Of a stretch of DNA of 64,000 bases, positions 57,701 through 64,000 are shown piece after piece; position 1 is the stretch's first letter, and every line of letters starts with the position of its first letter. The notes below the pieces were generated by a model. The model saw nothing but the letters and a program-made list of their open reading frames with translations, did not search any database and had not been told where the DNA came from. Where the stretch lies: NCBI GenBank assembly GCA_964399535.1, contig CAYNRE010000058.1, forward strand, positions 151,946 through 215,945, written 5' to 3'. Source of the stretch: CAYNRE01 sp964399535 (GTDB lineage: Bacteria; Planctomycetota; Planctomycetia; Pirellulales; CAYNRE01). The position numbers and the translations under genes are program-made.

Positions 57701-58585
57701 ACCACGGGAAGCGGCCGGCTCGAGCTGGCCGAGTGGCTGACGCGGCCCGAAAACCCGCTCACGGCCCGGGTAATGGTCAACCGGGTTTGGCAGCACCACT
57801 TTGGGCAGGGCCTGGTCGCGACTCCGAACGACTTCGGTCTGCGCGGCCAACCGCCCACCCATCCCGAGCTGCTCGACTACCTGGCAGCCCGCTTCGTGGC
57901 CCAAGGGTGGAGCATCAAGGCGCTGCACCGGCTGCTGATGCAGAGCGCCGTTTATCAACAGGCCTCGTACCAGGCCGGTTCGCCTGGCCCCCCCACGGGC
58001 GAAGCAGACCTTACAAAGTGGTACGCTCGTTTTCCGCGGCGCCGGCTGGACGCCGAAGAGATTCGCGACGCGATTTTGGCCGTCTGCGGCGACCTGGAAC
58101 CCGCGCCGGGGGCGGGGCATCCTTTTCCCTCGCCCGTCAGTTGGGGGTTCTCGCAGCACTCGCCTTATCAGGCGGTTTACGATCACCGCCAGCGTAGCGT
58201 GTACCTGATGACCCAGCGGATTCGCCGCCATCCGCTGTTGGCACTTTTCGACGGGGCCGATCCCAACGCCAGCACGGCCCGGCGGCAGCCCACCACGGTG
58301 CCGACGCAAGCCCTGTTCTTTCTGAACGACCCGTTCGTTCACCAATCGGCCGAACACTGGGCGGGGCGGCTGCGGCAAGCCCATTGCCACGCGAGCGAGC
58401 AGCTGCGGTTTGCGTATACGCAAGCGCTGGGCCGGCCTCCTAGTGAAGACGAAGCCGCCGAGGCACTGGCCTTCCTGGCCGGGTACGCCGCTGAGGTGCC
58501 CGCCGAGAACGATCCCGAGACGACCGCCCTGGCGGCGCTATTGCGAATGCTCTTGGCCAGCAACGAATTCCTACACGTGGACTAA
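54773..58585 (+). CDS. PSCyt1/DUF1549/DUF1553 cytochrome-type protein with two internal modules
   Basis: The 1270-aa product has a signal peptide ([20 protein letters not shown]), a PSCyt1 haem region with CFRCHG (residue ~58), a DUF1549 region (~165-375) containing [20 protein letters not shown] and a C-terminal DUF1553 domain (~945-1265). The insert between them holds two related modules beginning GLDGDFELQ (residue ~440) and GIDGDFELQ (~678), each followed by SQSPFQNRY or SQSPYANLY, which suggests an internal duplication of a LamG-like domain. Such proteins are common in planctomycetes and are always paired with a DUF1501 protein; their substrate is unknown. The start overlaps the regulator stop by a TGATG. 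Confidence 0.92.
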   Translation: [1270 protein letters not shown]

Positions 58586-58592
58586 CCCGGCC

Positions 58593-60005
58593 ATGACCGC
58601 TGTATTTCGGCAAACCATTTCGCGGCGTACGGCGCTCCGCTCGCTAGTCGGAGGCTCGTTGCTGGGCCAAGGCCTTCTCGCCGAGCTGTTGGCCGAAGGG
58701 CAGCCGGCGGGGTTAGCGGATCCGCTGGCCCCTCGGCAACCGCACTTTGCCCCCCGGGCCAAGCGGGCCATTTTGCTGTACATGAGCGGAGGGGTGTCTC
58801 ACGTCGATTCGTTCGACCCGAAACCCAAGCTCTTTGCCGATGCGGGCAAGACCGTGTCGGTGGGCGAGTTTCAGGGGCGCAAGGGCGCCTACAACATGTT
58901 CCTCAAGCGGCCGCAATGGGAATTCGCCCCCCACGGCCGGTGCGGCACCGAGGTGAGCACGCTGTTTCCCAAAATCGCCGAGCACGTCGACGACCTGTGT
59001 GTCGTTCGCTCGCTCCGCTCGGACCATACCAACCATTACGAGGCCACGCTCGGCATTCACACCGGCTCGTTCACGTTCGCCCGGCCCAGTATCGGCGCTT
59101 GGGTCAGCTACGGCCTGGGCACCGAGAACCGTAATCTGCCCGCCTTCGTGGTCATCGCGCCGCAAAGCCCCTACGCGGGCGGACAAGTTTGGGGAAGCGA
59201 TTTTTTGCCCGGCGCCCACCAGGGAACGCTGGTGGTGCCCGGCCCCGAGCCGGTCGCGAACATGCACCGACGCGTTCCCTCGCACGAACGGCAGCAGCGC
59301 GAGCTCCAACTGCTGGCGCAAATGAACCACCGGCATTTCACCGACCGCAGCGACGACCCGCTCCTGGCGGCACGCATCCGCTCGTTCGAAACCGCCTTCG
59401 GCATGCAGGCCGAAATGCCCGAGGTGTTCGACCTGTCGGGCGAAACCGAATCGACCCTGCGGCGCTACGGCCTGGAACCGGGCAGCACGCAGGGCTTTGC
59501 CTGGCAATGCCTGGTGGCCCGCCGCCTGGCCGAGCGCGGGGTGCGCTTTATCGAACTGATCGACGTCGGTTCGTCGAACAACTGGGACGCCCACGGCGAC
59601 ATGCTCACCCACGCCCCGCTGGCGGTGAATGTCGACCAGGCCATCGCGGGCCTGTTGGCCGATCTGAAGCTGCGAGGAATGCTCGACGAAACCCTGGTGA
59701 TTTGGACCACCGAGTTCGGCCGAACTCCCTTCAACGCGGCGGCCGACGCCAAGGGGCGCGAGCATCATCACTGGGTGTTCTCGTCCTGGCTGGCCGGCGG
59801 CGGAGTGAAGCCCGGAGTGGTTTACGGCGAGTCGGACGAGTACGGAATCGAAGTGGCCCGCGACCAAGTGCACGTGCACGACTTCCACGCCACGATCCTG
59901 CACCTGCTGGGGCTCGACCACGAGCGGCTTACCTATCGCCATGCCGGGCGTGATTACCGGCTGACCGACGTGCACGGTCGCGTGGTGCGCGAGTTGTTGG
60001 CGTAA
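58593..60005 (+). CDS. DUF1501 family protein (Tat-exported)
   Basis: The 470-aa product starts with a twin-arginine signal (SRRTALRSLVGGSLLGQGLL). The alkaline-phosphatase-like DUF1501 core includes LLYMSGGVSHVDSFDPKPKL, CVVRSLRSDHTNHYEATLGI and the C-terminal WTTEFGRTPFNAAADAKGRE followed by HHHWVFSSWLAGGGVKPGVV and DFHATILHLLGLDHERL. It lies seven bases after the DUF1549/DUF1553 gene; the pair is one operon and typical of planctomycetes. The function of the pair is undetermined. Confidence 0.93.
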   Translation: MTAVFRQTISRRTALRSLVGGSLLGQGLLAELLAEGQPAGLADPLAPRQPHFAPRAKRAILLYMSGGVSHVDSFDPKPKLFADAGKTVSVGEFQGRKGAYNMFLKRPQWEFAPHGRCGTEVSTLFPKIAEHVDDLCVVRSLRSDHTNHYEATLGIHTGSFTFARPSIGAWVSYGLGTENRNLPAFVVIAPQSPYAGGQVWGSDFLPGAHQGTLVVPGPEPVANMHRRVPSHERQQRELQLLAQMNHRHFTDRSDDPLLAARIRSFETAFGMQAEMPEVFDLSGETESTLRRYGLEPGSTQGFAWQCLVARRLAERGVRFIELIDVGSSNNWDAHGDMLTHAPLAVNVDQAIAGLLADLKLRGMLDETLVIWTTEFGRTPFNAAADAKGREHHHWVFSSWLAGGGVKPGVVYGESDEYGIEVARDQVHVHDFHATILHLLGLDHERLTYRHAGRDYRLTDVHGRVVRELLA

Positions 60006-60097
60006 GCCGTGGGTGCGGCGCGGCCCCCCTGCTCGAGGCCGCGGCGCGCCGGTCGTGCCCTTGGACCGGCCGGTCCCGTTTTCCCTGCCCGCGACGC

Positions 60098-63000
60098 TTA
60101 GCGGCCCGTGGCGAGCCAATCGTTTTCGTTGGTCGCGGCAAACCAATCGGCCAGGGCGGCCGAGGCAGTCCCCCCCTGCGCGGCGTGCCGGCGCAGCAAT
60201 TCGGCCACGGTGGCCGCGTGCGGAGCGCTGACGATCGAAACATGGTCGCAGTCGACCGTTTCCACGGTCACCCGCCCCGGGGCCAGACGCCCCCAACCCA
60301 ACAGCGGGTCGCTGGAGATCGCGGCTTGGTGCCGGGCGGCGCGCAGCAGCGTGATCGACCCGGCGTAGGGGCCTGGCTCATAGCGCATAATCGCCAGCAG
60401 GTTGGCCCGAAACACTTCGAACACTTGGCGGCTCTGCTCAGTGTCGAGCCCCGGCAGGACCAGGCCGGCACGGGCCGCCCGCTCGGTAAAGTAGGCGATT
60501 TGGTCGGCCAGGGGCAGCTCCCGCAGTGTCTCCAGGTCGAACGCGATCTCGCCGGGGAAAAGCTCGGAAACCATCGTGAGGAAATCGGTTTCGTCCCCCC
60601 AGCGGCCGGCCGACAGCGTACCGGCGTCGATCAGCGCCAACAGCTCGACCGGTTGCCCTTGCGCGGCCAACTGACAGGCCATTTCATAGGCTAGGTTGCC
60701 CCCCAGCGACCAGCCCGCCAGGCGGTAAGGGCCTTCGGCCTGCGCGGCGCGGACCTCGCGCACGTAGTCGGCGGCCATTTCCGTCAGCGACGTAGCGGGC
60801 GGGCATTCCCCTTCCAGCCCGCGGGCTTGGATGCCCAGTACCGGCCAGTCGGCCCCGAGCTTCACGGCCAGCTCGCGATAGCAAAACACGGTGCCCCCGG
60901 CCGGATGCACGCAGAACAACGGGCGCCGTGCGCCAGGCAGCGCTGCGCCAGCCCGCATGGCCAAGGCCGTGGGCGACAGCGGCACCAGAATCGAAACCTC
61001 TTGGGCCGCTTGGCCACGCCGCAGCCGCTGGGCCAGCTCGGCCACGGTGGCCCCCTGAAACAGGCTGGCCAACGGCAGCCGCAGGGCGAACTCGCGCTCG
61101 ATCGCGGCCAACAGCTGCACGGCCAACAGCGAATGGCCCCCCACTTCGAAAAAATTGTCATGAATTCCCAGCGGGGTAACGTCGAGCAGTTGCTGCCAAA
61201 TCGCCACCAGCCGAGCCTCGACCTCGTCGCCGGGCGGAGCGTAAGAGCGACCGGTTTCGGTCCGGGTCAAGCTGGGAACCGGCAGCGCGTCGCGGTCGAC
61301 CTTGCCGTGAATCGTCAGCGGAATCTCGCGCACCAGCACCAGTTGTCCGGGAAGCATCTGGCTCGGCAGTTGCCCCGCCAGGTACGACCGCAACTGGGGT
61401 AGCAGGCTGCGGCCCAGCGCCTGCTGCAAAGGGAAATTGGCCCAGGCATCCCAGCGCCGGGCAAGGGCCGGATCGATACCCTCGGGGCCTCTCTGCCCGC
61501 TCGCGACGGGCGTCGCGGCTTCCGCCCGCGACCCCTGCTTACCGCCGCTGACAATGCGGTGGTCATCGGTCATGGGCCGGGCGAATTCGGCGGTATAAGC
61601 ACCTGCGTCTCCGCCAGGCTCGAGCCGAAGCCGAACCCGATACCCGAGCGATTCGCCCAAGTTCCAGACGGCGTCGGGGTCCAGCGCGTGCGCCTCGGCC
61701 CCAAGCGCTTCGACCAAGATGGCCTCGCGCAACTCGCCCAACGGCGTTGTTTCAGCCGCCCGCGACAAGACGGCCCGGGCCGCCAGCGCCGCCGCCACGC
61801 GCGCGTTGGCGATTCCCGGCACGCAGAGTCGATCCGGCCGGGCCGCGAGGCGCTCGCCGAGCCAGCGCAGCGTCAGCTCTCCGGCCGGCGGCGGCTGGCA
61901 CGTCGTGGGCTGAGGTGGATCGAGACGATGCTCGCCCGGCAGTTCGATCACGACGTCGTAGCGATAGCGCCCCAGCTCATCGTCGCCATGGCCGCGCTTG
62001 GGCCAGGACTGTACCCGCGAGTTCGGCAGCAGTTCGGCAGCCATCGCGGGGAACCAGCCCGGGTCGAGCACCAACTCTTCCTCGAACTCCAGCCTGCGCC
62101 CCACGCGCGACCGGATCTCACCCACGGTGCGCTCGTCGTCGGCCTGCGACAATTCGATCGACAAGTGCAGCGATTCCAACAGGCCCAGGTGTCGTACGTC
62201 GCCCAGGAAAATGGCTCCGCCCGGGCGCAGCAGCCGCGCAGCTTCGGCCAACACTCGGGCCAGGTAATCGGCCGAGGGGAAGTACTGCACCACCGAGTTG
62301 AGCACGACCAGGTCGAAGCTGGCAGGGGCGAAATCCTCGAGCTCGTGAGCGGCCCGCTGGTGCAGTTCCAGCCGCTCGAGCGGCCGCGCCAGGGTGCGGT
62401 TCACTTGCGCGACGTAGTCGAGCGAGGCCGCCGAGAAATCCGTTCCTACGTAGCGCCGGCAGTGTGGGGCGACGCGAAATAAAACCAACCCGGTGCCGCA
62501 GCCAATTTCCAACACCTCTTGGGGCTGCCGGGCCAGCACCCGATCCACGGTTTGCTCCAGCCAGGGGCGCATCACCTCGGGGCCGAGCGCCCGTCCGGTA
62601 TAGGCGGAGTTCCACCCCTGAATGTTAAACGTGGGGTCGGCCGAGCGAACCGTCTGGCGATACGACTCTTCGAACAAGGTTTGCCAATGGTTTACCTGGC
62701 GCGCCGCGGCGCTCTCGGCACCGGGGCTTTTCCCTGCGGCGATCGTCTCCGCAGACGGCCGGGGTACCACGTAGCCCACCAGGCGCCCCTGGCCGCGCGC
62801 GTCTTCGCGGAGCAAAACCGTCGCGTCGAGTACCCGCGGATGGCTCCGCAGCGCATGCTCGATCTCGCCGGGTTCGATGCGGTAGCCACGCAGTTTCACC
62901 TGGTCGTCTGCCCGGCCCAAGAATTCTAGTTGGCCATCGGCCCGCCACCGGGCCCGGTCGCCCGTGCGATAAAGCCGTTCGGCAGGGCCGGCGCCCAGGG

Positions 63001-64000
63001 AAACGTGAACGAATCGCTCCGCGGTCAGCTCGCGTCGACCGTGGTAGCCCAGCGCCAACCCAGCCCCCCCCAGGTACAGCTCGCCCGCAACTCCGGCCGG
63101 TAGCGGCCGCAGCGCGTCATCGAGCACGTAAGCCGAGGTATTGGGAATCGGGCGGCCAATCGGGATCCGCTCGCCGGGATTCGGCGTTTGCTCCGGATCC
63201 GCTTCGTAAAGCGTGGTCGTGATCGCCGCTTCGGTCACGCCGTAGGCCTGCAAGAATCGCACGCCGCGCCCCGCGAATGGTCGCCAGCGGGCCAACCGCG
63301 CCGGGTCGGGCGTCTCGCCGCCGACCAGCAGCGTGGCAAGCGAGGGGGGCACCGTGCAGCGCTCCTCGAGCTGGTCAACCACCTGGTGCCACACCGCCGT
63401 CGGCAAATGCAAGACGGTGATCCCGGCCTGGCAACACATTTCCAAAATGGGCCCCGCGCCCAACAGCAAACCACCTCGAGGCAGCACCAGTTCCGCGCCG
63501 CTGACCAGGGCGGGAAAAATTTCTTCGGCCGCCGCGTCGAACGACAGCGAAATGGTTTGCAGGATCCGGCTGCCCGGGGCGAGTCGCATCCGTTCGGCCA
63601 GCGCCCAGGCGTGGTTCACCAGGGCCTGGTGAGGAACGAGTACGCCTTTGGGGTTTCCGGTGGAGCCGCTGGTGTAGATCAGGTAGGCGGGGTCCTGGGG
63701 GGTGCCCCGATGGCGGACCGGCTCGGCGGTTTGGCGGGCCAAGGTGTCGGCGAGCGTTTCCACGACCAGCGTCTGGGGAACCAGGTCGGCCAGCTCCCCG
63801 GCCAGCGTTTGGTGCGTGACCAGGGCGGCCAACTGGGCGTCGTCGATCATCCAGCGCAACCGCTGCCGTGGATAGGCGCCGTCCAGCGGCACGTAGGCGG
63901 CCCCGCTGGCCAACACGCCCCACAGGGCGGCCAACAGCTCGGGCCCCCGCTCCAAACACAACCCCACCCGGTCTCCCGGGCCAATCCCCTGGCTGGCCAA
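60098..64000 (-). CDS. nonribosomal peptide synthetase, C-terminal module A-MT-PCP-TE, N-terminus beyond window
   Basis: The visible 1300 residues lack the N-terminus. The adenylation domain contains DPAYLIYTSGSTGNPKGVLV, ISLSFDAAAEEIFPALV, FLQAYGVTEAAITTTL and GYRIEPGEIEHAL (A8, residue ~380). A methyltransferase domain (VLEIGCGTGLVLFRVAPHC near residue 500) interrupts it, then A10 IPLTIHGKVDRDALP (~900). A carrier-protein domain has the Ser motif DNFFEVGGHSLLAV (~955). A thioesterase follows with GWSLGGNLAYE (~1098) and HVSIVSAPHAATV. By eye the specificity residues read roughly D-A-E-H-L-G-A-I-T-K; I do not assign a substrate. The TE at the end means this is the last module of an assembly line whose product is released here. 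Confidence 0.93.
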   Translation of the reverse strand: MASQGIGPGDRVGLCLERGPELLAALWGVLASGAAYVPLDGAYPRQRLRWMIDDAQLAALVTHQTLAGELADLVPQTLVVETLADTLARQTAEPVRHRGTPQDPAYLIYTSGSTGNPKGVLVPHQALVNHAWALAERMRLAPGSRILQTISLSFDAAAEEIFPALVSGAELVLPRGGLLLGAGPILEMCCQAGITVLHLPTAVWHQVVDQLEERCTVPPSLATLLVGGETPDPARLARWRPFAGRGVRFLQAYGVTEAAITTTLYEADPEQTPNPGERIPIGRPIPNTSAYVLDDALRPLPAGVAGELYLGGAGLALGYHGRRELTAERFVHVSLGAGPAERLYRTGDRARWRADGQLEFLGRADDQVKLRGYRIEPGEIEHALRSHPRVLDATVLLREDARGQGRLVGYVVPRPSAETIAAGKSPGAESAAARQVNHWQTLFEESYRQTVRSADPTFNIQGWNSAYTGRALGPEVMRPWLEQTVDRVLARQPQEVLEIGCGTGLVLFRVAPHCRRYVGTDFSAASLDYVAQVNRTLARPLERLELHQRAAHELEDFAPASFDLVVLNSVVQYFPSADYLARVLAEAARLLRPGGAIFLGDVRHLGLLESLHLSIELSQADDERTVGEIRSRVGRRLEFEEELVLDPGWFPAMAAELLPNSRVQSWPKRGHGDDELGRYRYDVVIELPGEHRLDPPQPTTCQPPPAGELTLRWLGERLAARPDRLCVPGIANARVAAALAARAVLSRAAETTPLGELREAILVEALGAEAHALDPDAVWNLGESLGYRVRLRLEPGGDAGAYTAEFARPMTDDHRIVSGGKQGSRAEAATPVASGQRGPEGIDPALARRWDAWANFPLQQALGRSLLPQLRSYLAGQLPSQMLPGQLVLVREIPLTIHGKVDRDALPVPSLTRTETGRSYAPPGDEVEARLVAIWQQLLDVTPLGIHDNFFEVGGHSLLAVQLLAAIEREFALRLPLASLFQGATVAELAQRLRRGQAAQEVSILVPLSPTALAMRAGAALPGARRPLFCVHPAGGTVFCYRELAVKLGADWPVLGIQARGLEGECPPATSLTEMAADYVREVRAAQAEGPYRLAGWSLGGNLAYEMACQLAAQGQPVELLALIDAGTLSAGRWGDETDFLTMVSELFPGEIAFDLETLRELPLADQIAYFTERAARAGLVLPGLDTEQSRQVFEVFRANLLAIMRYEPGPYAGSITLLRAARHQAAISSDPLLGWGRLAPGRVTVETVDCDHVSIVSAPHAATVAELLRRHAAQGGTASAALADWFAATNENDWLATGR

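Overview
The window looks like a chromosomal segment of a high-GC planctomycete, probably of the Pirellula/Rhodopirellula/Blastopirellula group. The main evidence is the paired DUF1549/DUF1553 cytochrome-type protein and DUF1501 protein near the right end, a short basic C-tailed protein of planctomycete type, and long untranslated gaps between genes. No rRNA, tRNA, CRISPR array, prophage or intact insertion sequence was seen. All names come from reading the translated sequence; no database search was run.

Layout. 1-1488: C-truncated PHP-domain protein (minus). 2105-5409: a compact plus-strand set of selenium-binding-protein-type methanethiol oxidase, a secreted protein and a TIGR03032/DUF4915-type protein. 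5635-9921: helical protein, cardiolipin synthase, 57-aa basic protein and EttA. 10026-23650: mostly housekeeping genes (guaA, surE, small lipoproteins and membrane proteins, eno, psd, pssA, ribE, rsmA), ending in a PQQ-type quinoprotein. 24354-27466: katG, then a lower-GC two-gene HEPN cassette. 27819-32218: rimO, pgsA, a CPBP membrane protease and a frameshifted Gfo/Idh/MocA oxidoreductase.

32746-38244 is the most distinctive accessory locus. It holds a divergent winged-helix regulator, then dabB and dabA of the DAB energy-coupled inorganic-carbon accumulation system, then a third gene resembling a beta-carbonic anhydrase that has lost the zinc-ligand motif I could align. The last codons and stop of this third gene lie inside a short repeat with inverted ends; a second copy lies at 11861-12025. 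A second dispersed repeat flanks the locus (about 32221-32325 and 38410-38530).

38559-43748 carries a DinB protein and an oxidative pentose-phosphate set (pgi, zwf, opcA). 43943-49764 carries PrpD-family, molybdopterin oxidoreductase and Nramp-related genes. 49804-54773 joins this to a likely catabolic operon: 2-hydroxyacid dehydrogenase, FGGY kinase, double cyclase-domain protein and Nramp-related transporter, divergent from a FadR-type regulator with a good palindromic operator between them. 54773-60005 holds the DUF1549/DUF1553 and DUF1501 pair. 60098-64000 is the 3' part of a nonribosomal peptide synthetase gene ending in a methyltransferase-interrupted adenylation domain, carrier protein and thioesterase, so a natural-product cluster probably continues to the right.

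The best candidates for something undescribed are the three-gene DAB locus with its degenerate carbonic-anhydrase-like partner, the FadR-controlled dehydrogenase/kinase/cyclase/transporter operon, and the HEPN two-gene cassette.
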